Translations under genes and position numbers: made by a program
Assembly (NCBI GenBank): GCA_008360975.2
Contig: CM039211.1
Location: forward strand, 21,238,943 to 21,302,942
DNA: 64,000 nucleotides
From: Lichenostomus cassidix
Taxonomy: Eukaryota > Chordata > Aves > Passeriformes > Meliphagidae
Direction: 5' to 3'
In this document: positions 12,046-25,198 of the stretch, piece after piece
Position numbering within the stretch: position 1 is the first letter of the stretch
How the letters are laid out: each line of letters starts with the position of its first letter
Notes under the pieces: generated by a model
The model's input: the letters and a program-made list of their open reading frames with translations, nothing else
Told to the model about the DNA's origin: nothing
The model's database searches: none

Positions 12046-12502
12046 GCAGTCAGGTTCACCTTATCGTTGCATGGCAAGGCAAAAAGAGATATAAAATTTC
12101 ATTCAAGATCTTTTGAATTCAGGTCTCTTCAAGTACAGTACAATTAGTAGCCAACTCTTAAAAATCACATGGAAAGAGAGCATTGCTCTAGGCAAGGTCC
12201 TAAAACTTAGACCTCACCGAGGCAAAACAAACTGAGGATTCAAGAGCAGCTGAATCAACATCAAATAGGGATTTGTTTAGATGGTGGAAGCTGTTCACAT
12301 CCCAGTGGACTAAACTGCTGTAGCCCTACCAGCTCTGACATCTCCCTGGCCATGTTAACATCTGACCCATTGGGAACAGTGGTTAAAATCAGTTGTATGA
12401 ATTGGCACCATTTTTTCTTTCATTGCAGTGATGTCTGCTGGAGACAAATGTTACTCAAATGGTTCGCATAAGCTCTTGCAACTGTGGGTGGTGTTGTTTT
12501 CT

Positions 12503-12533
12503 GTTTGTTTGTTTGGTTTGTTTGTTTGTTTTT
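12503..12533. repeat. (GTTT)n tetranucleotide
   Basis: About seven GTTT units with one GG interruption. Short simple repeat. Confidence 0.93.
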
Positions 12534-14232
12534 CAGTGGCTACCATTTGCTAGAGGAATAATTATGAAGTGGGAGTTCTGTGGTGTGTGTGATCATGGTG
12601 TATCACTGTGAAAGACATGGCCCTAAAAGGAGGGTTTAGGATGGTGTTGTAACGGAAAATTCTGTTCATTTCTCTTTCCTTAAGTAGAAATGAACTTTAC
12701 TGGTCTTTCCTGGACAGGTCATGAGAAATAAGGCATCTGTAAAAATGTTCCACTGGTAATAGTCGTCCAATTATAACCAGCTAGACAGTCTATGTGGAGA
12801 AAGACATAGGAATATAAATGTTAACTTTCTCATTACTAGTCTAGTAATTGCACACAATCCTTTCAGTATATGACAAGATGCATCAGTTTTCCCTTTTTGA
12901 AGATGTTTCTCTACCCTGATGACTTTTTTGAATTAGTAGAAATATACGTGATAAAAATTTGCTCTGTTGAACAGATATATTGATTGCTCACCTCTGCATA
13001 TCCTGGGATAATCTTGACAGAGGAGACCCTGCTTCCATATACTATCTTTTTTCTGTATTGTTTCTGTCATTAAAACAGATAATAAAAAAGGGCTATCCTG
13101 TAGAACTAAGGAGAGATTACTTTAGTAAGGAGGGGGCTTAACGGAATAGCTTAATGCTATGAACAGAGACAGAACGGAGAAAAATGCAACTCTGGTAAAT
13201 TATTGCTAAGTCTGCATTGCTTATGTGTTTCCAGTCCTAGTTTATTTATAAGTTCTGTACTAGTAGTATACAGAATTTTTCAGTCATGTCTAATTTATGA
13301 GACAGAAGAATCCATGGAGCCCTTGTGTCATGACGCCTCATCATTTATTGATAATCTTAGGCTGCAGGATTAGGCACCTGTAAACTGTCAGTGCTGCCAA
13401 AATCACTGGCATTGCCATGCCCACCTCGCGTTGCCTGTTCCCTGCCCTGCTGACCAGCAGCCTGCCAGGAGCAGCCCTGGTGAAGCAGAGACTAAAAGCA
13501 GCCCTAGGAACTGATGCACCTGAAATGCAAGGAGACAGTTTGTGCTGGGCTGTCTTTCAGCTGTATCAGTTTTCTGATCACAGCACAAGCACATAAGCAC
13601 TCGTGCTGGCTCCGGCTGCAAGGTGACACCAGTCTGGAGAGGATCAGCCAGCAGCTAAGAGGGCAGAGACCTCTCCAGCAGCAGGAGTGGCATATGGACC
13701 TCATCGTATGGCTTTAACCTTCTGACATACTCCTGAGATCTCTTTCCTCAACTCCTCTATTTAAGGGAAGCTGACGTTATAACAAACAAAATCTAGCTGT
13801 TAATTGGCTAAGTGTATCTGGCAGCAGCATTAGAACTGCTCAGAGATACATTCATGACTGTGATTCGCATTGCTTAACTGCATACCTTCCTTACAAGATG
13901 TCTTTTTCAGAAAAGTGCATCCTACTTTATATGTCTCATGATAAAAGTGGAAGCATTCAGACTGGTGGTCTCAGGGTATGAAGAGAAGGCAGGCAAGGCC
14001 TTGATGTGGATTAGCCACAGAAAGGTGAGGTATGCCAGCTGATCTCATTTAGTGACTGTAGCAGAGCTCAGCGCAGAGCTTATTTACTGAAATGAGCATT
14101 TGGGATAGTTGAATGACAGAAGTGCTTCTTCCAAACAAGAGAATACATTAGACTCTGTATAGTCACTACAAGGAATAGCTTAGAAAAGTAGCAACTTCAA
14201 AGTATCAACAGTGCATGATATAGTTCAGTCTT

Positions 14233-14302
14233 AAAAAAAACAAAAACAAGGGGCAAACAAAAAAAAAAAAAAAAAAAAAAAGGAAAAAAAAGAAAAAAGC
14301 CC
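14233..14302. repeat. Poly(A) / A-rich tract
   Basis: Contains an unbroken run of 23 A (14259-14281) flanked by A-rich words with C or G interruptions. No upstream gene-like or retroposed sequence could be recognised, so a processed-pseudogene tail is not supported. Confidence 0.95.
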
Positions 14303-15952
14303 CCAAAACTTTCCCATAAAATCAGGGGAAAAACTCTCATTGACATTGTTCAGAACAGGAAAAAGATCAATAGTCTGTAAAATGTGTGTATGTGCTCTGT
14401 TTATAGAAAACTAAGCAATATAAAACATATGGCAGTGCCACATGGAAAGAAATATTTCAAAAAATATTTGCTATAGGAATAAGCCTGTCAAGGGAAGAGT
14501 TAGTGATAGAGCTCTTTAAACAATGTTAAACATTTCAATCCAGACTTGACCTCATTTTGTACCTTCATCTCTTACTGATTGGAATTATTTATTTAATTCC
14601 ATTTTGGTTTTTTTTCCTGGTAACTCTCCAGACTTCTTGGAATCCTCTAAAATTTAATACTCAGTCAGAAAATGTAGCATTTCCCAGTAAAACCCCTTAT
14701 TCATTAAATTGCCTATTATGAATTTTCCTGTTAACAGATTTTCACAGACTCCTGAATGATTTCTGGCACTAGCACATCATAAAAATTTAGCAAAGTGTCC
14801 TGTAATCCTCAGCTTGTTCTCTTACAAACTTGCAGACTTGCTAAATACCTACAAAAGATAAGATGGACTTTGTGGCAGGCCCCAGTGAGTAAAGAATGTA
14901 CAGTATGGAATATGGAAGAAACTGGTGGGCTAAACTTCTGCAAAGTCAAGTTTTTTATTGCCAGAAACTCCTCTTGAAACCGAGCTTATTTCCTTTGTGA
15001 CTGATTGTTATCTGACTATGACAACCTATGGAAAACTGGGATGTGAAATTCTGCTTGAGGATGACTCCAAAACATTTCTGTGTGGGCAATCCCAAAATCT
15101 CCAGGATGTCTTTCCAGCAGTATCTCAATCTCCATAAATTCCATCAAGACTGGTTTTAACAGTGTGCTGGTTCCCACTGCTGTCATTGGAAGGATTCCTG
15201 ACCTCTGATCATGTGGAAGAAAATGCAGCCTCTAAGAACACACATCTGGAAGCACTGTAATAAACAGCATATGCTCACAATGATCTTTCTCTGCCATTTC
15301 ACCGGCATATTGTCAGCAAACAAAGCGCCACCTTTGCCGTACAGACTGAAATAGAAAATGGTCTGGCTTCTGCTGTCACAACATTTGTTTCAGTGCTTCA
15401 AGTCACGACTTCATGTCATCTCGTGTTTGCCTCACTGAAGTTAAAAGACAGGGTAACCTGCATGTACCAGAGCTTGTAATTACATTGCATGTTTGATGGT
15501 GAAACAAGCTGAGAAGTTCTTCCCTCCATCTGTCCTTGACTGCTTGTTTGTGCTTTCACACAAGCAGACAATGTCATAAGAGTAATAACAATAACAAAAA
15601 AAATATTATAAGCTGGGCATTACTGTTTAGAGGACATTGCCAATATTTAGATGAAAAAATTGCCTTCAGATTCATTGCTGTAAAAGAAGCAGTGGTTACC
15701 TTTGGGATGCAGAACCTGGAGAACTGCTGAGGAAATATGCCATGTAAACCTAGAAGAAAATGTATGTAGGGAAAATCTGCATGTTGCGCTCCAGCATGCT
15801 TTGTAAACTTCTATTTGTTAAAGACTGTTTGATGAAAAGCAATATACCTTTGAAATAAATTAATACACAAGTGATGTATCAAGGAAAGTTGTGATTAATT
15901 TTCTCTGGTGGTGTTGTCCAGCTTAAAGGACAGTTACGACCTTTGAAAAATA

Positions 15953-15973
15953 GATCTCCATATATTGGAGATC
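15953..15973. repeat. 8-bp inverted repeat
   Basis: GATCTCCA at 15953-15960 and TGGAGATC at 15966-15973 pair exactly around TATAT. It is short enough to be chance in 64 kb. Confidence 0.9.
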
Positions 15974-18900
15974 GTATATTTATTGTTGTTTTCCCCAAAT
16001 TGTAGAATGAAAGATTGTTATCAATTCTGCAGGAGCTATTATGGATGCTAGGAAGTCCAGAGAAATAAGTGACAACCCAGTTCTTACACCATTAAGTGCA
16101 CTTAGCTCAAGTATCTGTCAGGACAAAAGATGTTAATTTATTAGAAATAAAAGCAGTGAATAAGCAAAGTGTTGGGGAAAATGAAAAAGCTATGAAAGAG
16201 TAGAGTGTCCAGATGAACACCATATATGCATGAGAACAGACACTTATTTTTTTTTCCCAGTAAATGTGGGCATGCAAATGCTGCAGACTGAGTGAGCAAG
16301 GAGGCTAAAGTCTTTTCAGTGACTTCTTATATGGTTGCTGAAACTTCTGCAGCTTCTTCTTTGTCCTGGTTTCTCTCAGTCAGCATGCTTTAGTCCCAAA
16401 TGAAATCCCTCTGAAGACTTTATAAAATCCAGGAATAATATAATTCACTTTTTATGTGCAAAGGCCAGAGGTGCCTCTCACCATGACTCCTCAAAAGTGT
16501 GACTTGTATGTCAGGCAAGAGTATCCTGCTGGGCATTGAATCCGGAGCTTTCTAGAATGTGAGGAGGAGGTTTTTCTCAGGCTCAATGGACATTCATCTT
16601 ATCCCTAAGCCAATGAATGAATAAGACAAAGATAAAATTGGAATGAATAACATAGAGATAAAATTGATATAAATACTAATATATTTTATTTTGCCATTTA
16701 TTTGTTGACCATATTTTGATATAGCTGTATTTATCATTTATTGGTGAAGTATTTGCATTATTAGCTTACTTATTTTAATATAAACATAAGTATTAACAAT
16801 AATTAAACCAATTAATACAATTTGGGGGATTTTTCTTTTTGGAAAACAAATCTATGCTGGAGACATCATCTGGGGAAAGTCTCAATGGTTCATCAAGGGA
16901 TTTCTTGAGATTAAAAATATTGCATTAGAATTTATTGTGTTGATTTGCTAATTTTTTTCCTAATAAAATGTCCAGAATTGAATTCTTGTCCCACATTGCT
17001 GCTTACATGACTATTATTGAAACATCTTGAACAAGAAGCAATTGAAACAGCAATTAGTGGCTGAGTGTATTTCTCATCTTCAAATTTTCTCTGCTTTGCT
17101 TATGAGGAAAAGTAGAATTGAAAATACACTGAAATATGTGCAGTGAAGCTTGGTCTGCTCATTTAGAAATTGAAGCTTGTGGCATGACTTCCTCACATTC
17201 TGGATTCAATAGCATCACAGACAGATGTGTCTATGATGGATGCTATTAAGTCTAAGAATCTGGAATGGTAATTTTCCTCCCTTTTCAATACATGAGAGAG
17301 AAAGACAAGAAAAGAAAGTTCAGGATAATTTCTTCAGGTGAGTTTTAAAATCACTGAGTGAAAAGGTATTTCTTCAATTTTCTTCAACAATTTTCTTGTA
17401 ACTTTTGGAAAAACAGAATCATTATCCACAGAGTAGGTGGTGTAATTTCGTTATGATCCACATTTGCTCTTTTGCTTAATAAGTAGATGTAAGCCTCATT
17501 TTATAAGACAAAGCCGATCCTGGAACAGTGGAATTTAACAGTGGAATTACTAATGGCCTGATAATTTTTCATATATGTTTTAATTGCTCTCCTGTTTCTT
17601 TAGCTCCTTTCTTGCTTTTTATAGCTTTTGGCCTTTATAGCTATGATTTCTGTATTCTTTATAGTTTCCTACCTTTTCTTTGCCCTCCTTTCTTTCTGAT
17701 TAAATGTCTTCTCATGGTCCCTGGTACTCTCATCAGCTTGCAATTAGCTTTGCCTGTTTATGTTTCTCCTTTTTAACATTAGTATTTAATGCATTTACAT
17801 AGTCCTGCAGTCTTCTAACTCTGCCTTTGTGGGGTAATATAAAAAAATTGTCAGTTTAGTAAGATACATCATATCTATCTTTGGCCCTTTCCATGCTCAT
17901 ATGCACAGTACCTGAAACAAGAATCAGAAAAAAATCTAGACAATGTGTTCCCACTTTGTGGTTCTGGTAATCTTATATTATTTTCTTTTAAATAAAATAG
18001 CTGGAGCAAAAAGGCTTGTGAGTGCCTCAGACCATAAATGCCCTGTCATTTGGTGATTTGGGTGGTGAAAAAGATGAGGAAGGTGATGGTTTAGTTTCTT
18101 TCTGGCTGGAGAGACACCTTATAAAAATAGTTTCTATGCAAGTTTTATACTTTCTATTTAAAGGAGAGAGAAATGATACTCAAAGGAAAGATCTCAGAGC
18201 GCTTTCCACAGGAGGTGTTCGAGTCTGGAGATTCAGATCAAGGCTGCAGTGCCAATTGTCCAGCTAGGAGGGTAACTTCAGTGCTCTGTGTGCTGGCTGT
18301 GCTGCACCCTTTTGGGATGTTCCTGCCTCCCACCAAGGCCTCCAAAGGCACAACATGCAGACCACTCAAGGACCCTTCTCCAGCACCCCAGGCAATTTTA
18401 AGCTGTCTGCTGCGTCTAGAGCTGTTAGGAAAATTTGGCACGAAGTAATCTGGAGAAGAGGTGTTGTGATAAAATTTGGAAAAACCCCTGAATTAAAGCA
18501 CTTAGTTTTAGGAGACTATTTTTTCTACATTCCTTACCAAATTAACAAGAAAATTATGTTCTGCGTGACAAAGCAGGTACTTAAACAGGCTGACTTACAT
18601 ACTGAAATCCAACATTCCAGTTTAGGCACTTTTGGTAGAAATACAGCATGATATATAAAGAATACAGCCCTTAAACTCTGCCAGCTTGGGGGATTAGATT
18701 CTACTGATATCCCATTGTCACTTTGTTGGTAAAGTTCTTGACCTGTTGATCTCAGAGTGGTGGTCATACTTATGAAAATGTGTATTTCATTTAGGAAGTG
18801 TATTAAAACAATATGATACTGCAGTAGCACAGAAGTAGGAGACAAATTCTCTCTGGTTATAGAGGAACTGTTCTCTTCTGCAACATTCAAAATAGCTGCA

Positions 18901-21229
18901 TATGAGCAAATGCAGGTAGGGGTGAACACAGTTGACACTGGTGGAAGAAAGGAACCCCTACGGTTGATATTTTCCCAGGAAAAACTCATTGGGTGAATCA
19001 CTGCGTTGAGTATATGGAGGTTTTATGTAATAATGACCAAACAGGCTATCCCAAATGCAATTTATGTGTTTGCTATAAATTGAACTTGATGAAAATCATA
19101 CAGGAGTTCTTGTGTTATAGATATAAATTGAGGTTTCTGTCATTTTTTTGGCTAGTTAGGTAAATGATTTGTCATTTGGATTTGCAAGGATTCAGGTAAT
19201 GTTGAAGGTGTGTTTTCATGTAAAATTGTGTCTAGCTATATATGTTAATAGCAGATGAGGACCTGTACTTAAGGATCATGGTATGGTCATTTTATTTTTT
19301 TTGGTTTTCTTCAAGAAGAAACCCATGAACAATTGTCAAATTTTGCCACAAATGTAGTGAGGGAATTATATTTTGCTTTGCAGACTGGGAAAGGCCTAAA
19401 ATAGCTCATGACAACAGACGACTAAATAAATAATAAGAAATAAATAATAAGTAACAAGAAATAAATATTATCCAAGTTCTAGGGGCAGTCTACAACATTT
19501 CTACAAAACTTTCCTCAAGTTCCAGCTCATTTTTAATTTAACCGCTTGAATTCTACACAGAAGCTAATATGGTCCAGATGTCCTGGTATGAAAAGATCAG
19601 TGAAGAAAAGGAGTTTTTCTCCCATTCTCCCAACAAGAAGGCGTAATGTTTCCTGCACAGGTAGCAGAAGAAACATAGTAAGGAAAGAGATAAACAGATG
19701 AAGACAGCAGCAAAGAAGGAAGCAAAACCAACAAGCAAATAAGAAAGCAAGCAAGCATTCTCCATGAGACAGATTACCGTCCAGGTTTCAAGAATGCTTC
19801 TGTAAAATAATGCTTTCTTGTCAAAGAAAAAGCTCTGGAAACCATTTTTGTCCTGGCTATCCTTTGAACAATCAACTCTGTGGAGTCACAGACTCTTTTT
19901 TAACTGTGGTTACTTGCCACAGATTCACTGTGCCTTATTTTTGAGTCATGCAAAAGGAAAAATGTGCACAATAAGCAAAACTAACATGTAATACAACAAG
20001 CAAGGGTTCCTCTAGAATCCTGAGGTTAACCACATATAATAATAAAAACAAAGAATAGTAGTAAAAACAATTGCACCGCTAGAGTTTTATAACAAACAAA
20101 AATATTTATCACTGACATTTCAGGCTAGAATTTGAAAGGTCAAATGTGCAATCAATCAGAAAAACCTAGCTTGTCTTGTGGTAGCTTGTCTAACCTGTTG
20201 TGAGTTGCCACAGCTGAAAGTGGATCGGTCCTGCTGCATGCAGTTGTCTCCTGACAATTATATAACTCCACACCTGCAAATATCAAATCCACATGCTCAG
20301 TCTTTTTTTGGAGAACATATGCACTTACATGTGCAATGTATTTCTGACTCTTTAGAACAATTGGCGTGCTCAGCCTGTATTTTATGATGGAAATTCTTGC
20401 CCAGAAAGTGGCAGGAACTTGAAACCTGGGTCATCACTCGCTCTCGTGAGGTTACAGGTGGCAAAGCAAAGCACTGAGTCCCACCATCCATGCGTATGAC
20501 CTGCCCCGAAACACTTTGCTGTAGCAAGGTTGCCAGCCTTTCATAGAGAACAACAATGGGAGAATAAATTACAGGATAAGAGGAAAGGTGATCAAAGACA
20601 GGCCTACTCTCCACTTTAATTTCTTATATGGGAATGCAAACAAATAGCACTATTATGGTTACTGATTAAGAGAATGTACTGGTTGGAAACCTGCAGAAAC
20701 TCAGGCGTCACAAGCAATAGGTGCACAACATAATAAAAGCTTCAGCACTACGCAAGGTTTCACCATCTCTTTTGGCTCCCTCTGCTAGTTTATCCACTAC
20801 TATTCAATAGTGTGCTATCATAGTGCCCAGATCTACTCTTATGAAGTTCTCAGAGTTATGTCTGCAAAAAACCAAAGCCTTGTTCTCTAGCAGCAACTTG
20901 TTAATGTGAGGTCCCTCTTCAAACTGAAGGTTTCAGTTGAAAATTGAAAATGCTCAGCTTTTTTACTCTGAAATGTTAATTGACCTAATTTCCTTTGTGA
21001 GTAAATTGAAAAGAACAGCCAGAGTAGCTGATTTGAATGCATATCTAAAATGTGTGTACCTGCAGATACCTGCAGAATTTGTTTGTAAGCCTCACTAGGG
21101 TCTGCAAGTTCCTGTTTGCACAGACCTTTGTGAGTATTAACATGCCTCACCAGGCTAAACCTGCTAGCTGAAATCTACAACAAAGATGCCCTCAGAAGCC
21201 CTGTGTTAAGACAGCTTTGTAGTCCTCAA
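15974..21229. other. AT-rich non-coding DNA
   Basis: Includes a T-rich, strand-skewed segment at 17570-17780 and a 155-codon minus frame at 18534-19001. The latter overlaps a plus frame (18355-18651) and has no domain or recognisable homology. Both are judged chance frames. Confidence 0.72.
19422..19470. repeat. (AAATAATA)n-type degenerate repeat
   Basis: TAAATAAATAATAAGAAATA recurs with small changes (TAAATAATAAGTAACAAGAAATAAATATTA). A/T-rich tandem relic. Confidence 0.85.
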
Positions 21230-21440
21230 GCAGCACATCAGAGATTTGTCACTGGCCTGAAAGGGTAGGCAAAGGCTTGCTGTGGATGGATCGCTTGGCT
21301 CCGCTGCAGTTCCTGAGCCGGAGAGCTGCAGGTGAGTGGGTTTTGCCCTGGGGAATGGGGCTGTGAGCTTGGGAAGGCAGCTGAGCAGGAAGCCTGTGAC
21401 TGATGCCATAGCTCCGTGTGCCCTGATGGCATGAGGCTGT
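21230..21440 (+). other. GC-richer patch with perfect 5' splice-site match after a short ATG frame
   Basis: An ATG at 21286 opens a 15-codon frame (MDRLAPLQFLSRRAA), interrupted after the first base of the next codon by CAG|GTGAGT (GT at 21332-21333), a full match to the vertebrate donor consensus. Three CpGs lie in the short frame. Start context is weak at -3 (T) but has G at +4. Such donors occur by chance about twice per 64 kb on both strands, and no partner exon was recognised, so it is only a candidate first exon. On the minus strand three frames (21206-21523) are open, again as expected from GC-richness. Confidence 0.15.
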
Positions 21441-21523
21441 TGTGCCTGCATGTGTGCCATGCAATCCAGTCTAATCCGCAGACCCAGAGAGCTTAGTGGG
21501 GTTTGCTTGTAATTACAAACCAA

Positions 21524-23879
21524 AACAAGTCAAGTAACGGTGACCTCTGTAAGTATAGCAGTACTGCCAAGGGCCCTGGGCTGTTTTGCAGATCAAGCAC
21601 AGGAAGGAGGATGCAGAGATTATTCACAACTATCTCTTCATAAAGCAGAACCTAGCTGACCCAAAGGCATAGCTAAAAAAAGATAAATACTGGAATCTGC
21701 TTAGCTTTGTCATATTTGTGCCTTGTAAGCATAATTTTGAGGTTATGCAAAATAATTTTGTGTCAAACCCACAAAAAACCCACCCTGTGGATCTAAGGTT
21801 TTACTGTTGTTTTTGTGAAGGAAGTTTCATGTGCTGTTTTCATAGAAAATGAAGGTCAGTTCATAGCCATATGATTAAAACAGACTCTTTCCTCTCCCCT
21901 AAAAAAATAAAATCACATGAGCTCACTTACAAAACCAACAGTCAAATCCTGGGGTTTGCTGTAGTGTATAAAAACACTTATCACCATTAACCATTTCCTG
22001 GGATAATCAACTCATGCAGCAGCAGGGGGAATAAATGAGTGAAAGACCTCAAAGGATTTTTTTTTTCTTTTATCCAAAGCCTGTTGTAGTAGTGTGTAAG
22101 GAAAAGTTGCAGGGAAAGTTTAATAATCACAAGAGCAGAAGAAATCATGAGGAGGGGGTGGCCAATTAGACATGGAGTGGGCAGAAGAATGTCCAACAGC
22201 AAAAACATAATTTCGCAATTTTTATGAAGGTTCATCATCTGGCTATGTGACAATATATTATTATTATTATTAATTGTTTTTATTTTTATTAATGTTATTG
22301 TCCTTGAAATATTTTCTAAATTCTAGGATGAGAGAAAAATATTATTTCCTTGGCTCCAATTTTGAGAAATGTTCAAAAAGAGATATTTTTTAAAATTTTC
22401 TTTTGGGGAGGCTGCGGTTTAGTGCTTTTCTTCAATTTTTGAGAATGTCTTTGCTAATGGCCTGATTCTGTGTGGTGCTGGGTGACCTCCACTGTCACTG
22501 AGACGTGGAAGCACTCAGCAGAGCTCACAATGGGCCTTTTTTTCCACAAAAAAAGTAGGAAAAAATACTCAGTAAACACGATAGCTATTAAACTAAAAAG
22601 AGGAGAAGAAAGCAGAGAGTCTCATCGCTCCAATGTATGTACTGGCTGTAATGCTAAACGCTTTATCTTGCAGTGGCCTTGGCTTAACTTTCATGTCAGG
22701 ACTGACTGAACTGTGCTCAGACAGCTCTGCCCACTAGTGCACAGGCTGCTTCAGAGAAGACAGAGCTGTTCCTTCACCCCAGCTTCATCTTTTACCATGC
22801 TGTGCCATTGTGCAACTTCAAGAGGTGCTGATTCCAATAAAGGTCGTCTTGTTAATAGGGGGAAAAGAAAGAAAAGTGCTCTCTCTGCAAAGACTGCATA
22901 TTAAACCTGTGGTGTTTAATTCGATTCTGCTGAATATGGGCTGGTATGGACAGTCCCAAACTCATACAGTGCAGGATTTAATGCCATTAGGAGATAATGA
23001 AAATCTAATCTCCACCCCAACGTCTCTGCAAAGAAAGAGAGCCAGGGTATAAGTGGCTCGAGTGCCAGGTCCCTGCAGTGCAGATCCTGTCAAGCCAATG
23101 TGTTATAATATGAAAAATGGGTGCTGAAATGTTTATGTCAAACAAGGAGGTGTAGGAGTACTCTTAGCTGAAATAAAACAAAGCCAAGAAGAGGTCGTTG
23201 AAAAGGCACATAGCTACATATTAAGGAAGCTCAGTATCTGCTCAGAGCTGCTTTCTTGCAGAAGGAAAGGGCAGCCAGCTGCCCGGGCAGCCTCTCAGCT
23301 GGGGTGGGAGTAGGTGTGGTGTGGTGCCCTGGAAATCTCCAGTGCCATGCTGACTTACATCTGCTGAGCATTCAGCCTGTCTGCAGAACAGCTGATCCAT
23401 GTGCACGAGCTCCATCTTAAATTTAACTAAGTCTCACAAATTATGGTATTTAAGTAATTGAAAGATTGTCCTTCAGCCAGCTGAATTTCCTAACTTATCT
23501 GTTGAAGTTATAGCCATAACAAACCTGTGGAGCTGTTCCCAGCAGCCTGGTTGGAGTAAACCTGCTCCCTCTAAGCATAAAGCAGCAGGTATGTTTATTG
23601 TGCGAGTAACAAGGTCACTGACCGTTCAGCTGTAGGAGCAAACTCGATTAAGACTGGTGATAATCTTTTGAAAGACTGTAATTTATCTCCATTTGAAGAG
23701 TATTATCTTTGTTCTACAGCTATCATGGAGAACAAGGTTAACAAATATTCCGTGATGAATTTTTGAAAGCTTTAGTCAGATCTTGTATATTTAAGCCTTT
23801 CTAAACGTCTGTCAAAGGCAAGGGAACTAAGTGTCAAATTTGTACACAGACCTACCTAATGGCCTTTATCTGAGAGAGT
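21524..23879. other. Non-coding DNA, no gene seen
   Basis: Mixed AT-rich sequence. A slightly GC-richer part at 23260-23420 (GCAGCCAGCTGCCCGGGCAGCC) holds GGTGTGGTGTGGTG. No exon structure recognised. Confidence 0.72.
22258..22272. repeat. (TTA)5 microsatellite
   Basis: Five TTA units inside an AT-rich stretch. Confidence 0.9.
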
Positions 23880-24250
23880 GGTTTATGATTTATGCAGTCT
23901 CTACCTTTACTTAAACAATTTCTCTTTTGCTCTGTAGTGAAGGCAATTTTATAGCATTACTCACGTGGGAGAGATTAGCCCGAAAGGCTGATCTTACTGG
24001 GGGAAGTCGGAGATTTAAAACACACAGAGACATGATGCAAACCATATGATAATCAGCTTTTATTACTAATTGCTTCTGAATTGTCAGTTGACTGTGTTTG
24101 GATATAAAAGTTGTAATTATAAGTGCATTCTATATTGAAAGGGATTGTGCCCATAAAAAGTTTTCAATTGTCCTTAATGTTTAAGTAAACTGTCACCTTC
24201 AATGACATTGCATAAATATAAATAAAAGTGCACAGTTTTTATCCTTGAAA
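23880..24250. promoter_or_regulatory. Candidate conserved non-coding element
   Basis: Non-repetitive stretch with CTCACGTGGGAGAGATTAGCCC, a GATTA/GATAATC-rich middle (ATGATAATCAGC, TTACTAATTGC) and an AT-rich end. It contains the CACGTG E-box and several homeodomain cores. No frame is open. Role is inference from texture only. Confidence 0.28.
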
Positions 24251-24479
24251 TAACATTAGCAATATAGGTAAATAAGAGAAAAAGCTCCACATCATTTACA
24301 GAATCACAGAGCTCCTACTCTCAGGAAAAAAGGGAAACAATTATTCCTGGATATGCGTACTGGATGTTTTTTCTCAGAGAATTATTCTTGTGTCTTTCTG
24401 GGAGTCTTGTTGCATAGAGGATTTGTATCTGGATAACAGAAAGAAGCCACATATGTAGTTAAGCATAAATACAAATTAT

Positions 24480-24560
24480 GTATATGTGTATGGATATGCA
24501 TGTGCTTATGTGTGTATATATATATTTATACACACACATGTACACATAATATATATGCAT
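24480..24560. repeat. TG/TA alternating purine-pyrimidine tract
   Basis: Mixed (TG)n, (TA)n and (AC)n words, including GTGTGTATATATATAT and TATACACACACATG. TGTGTGTATA at 24509-24518 is the reverse complement of TATACACACA at 24527-24536, so the tract can extrude as a hairpin. Decayed dinucleotide microsatellite, probably length-variable. Confidence 0.9.
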
Positions 24561-25178
24561 TTATGCATCAATGTCCACAGACATTATGTCTGTTTAATCA
24601 CAAGGTCTTTAATTTCAGGAATATATAAGAAAATTGAAAAGTAGAACAAATTCATCAGGATTGTATGTTTCTTTGCACATATTCATTCTGGTGAGAATCT
24701 GTGCAATTCCTCTGGGATCAAATGCTCTCAACTGGTTTTGTCACACAGTAGATTTTGCTGACTCTAGTGAAAAACACTTAGAGACTACTTACACATGAAG
24801 ATACACTATTGCCACTTGATCCAGTGAGTGGTAACTCCTCTGTTTTCCTCAGGACCAGGAATAAGACTGTAGTGTTTTTAATGATGGCACCTGGTTTCCT
24901 CATGAGCCCTGTTGCCAGTTTCAGCAGCTCTGTGGTTGCCATTTGGTCTGAGATTTAGCACTTGTTGAAAGTGCGTTAAGGCTGTCTTGTACTTTAAACA
25001 GTGTTTTCCTCTGGATCTTTTTTGGTTGACTGTTCTATTACAGATACCTTGTGGAATTGCTAGAAAGGATTACAGACATGGATGAAAATATAGTACCTGT
25101 GGTACAGGTTCACTAATGTATCAAAGATCAAGATCAAGGTTGCAATATGAAGGAGAAATTGTTAGACCAATATTTTCC

Positions 25179-25198
25179 TTTTTTTTTTTTTTTTTTTT
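25179..25198. repeat. Poly(T)20
   Basis: Unbroken run of 20 T following TATTTTCC. No adjoining retroposed gene or SINE body recognised on the minus strand. Confidence 0.97.

Larger units (their letters stand above)
12046..15952. other. AT-rich non-coding DNA with simple repeats
   Basis: Apart from the (GTTT)n and poly(A) tracts listed separately, the only change of texture is a GC-richer segment at 13390-13700 (CCTGCCCTGCTGACCAGCAGCC; CTGGCTCCGGCTGC) with short overlapping frames on both strands. No exon or repeat family could be assigned. Confidence 0.72.

Noticed and set aside
18214..18227. tRNA B-box-like GTGTTCGAGTCTGG
   Set aside because: No matching A box, acceptor stem or cloverleaf could be folded around it.
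18534..19001. 155-codon minus-strand frame
   Set aside because: No domain, motif or signal peptide; a frame this long is expected by chance in 64 kb of six-frame sequence, and an overlapping plus frame is also open.
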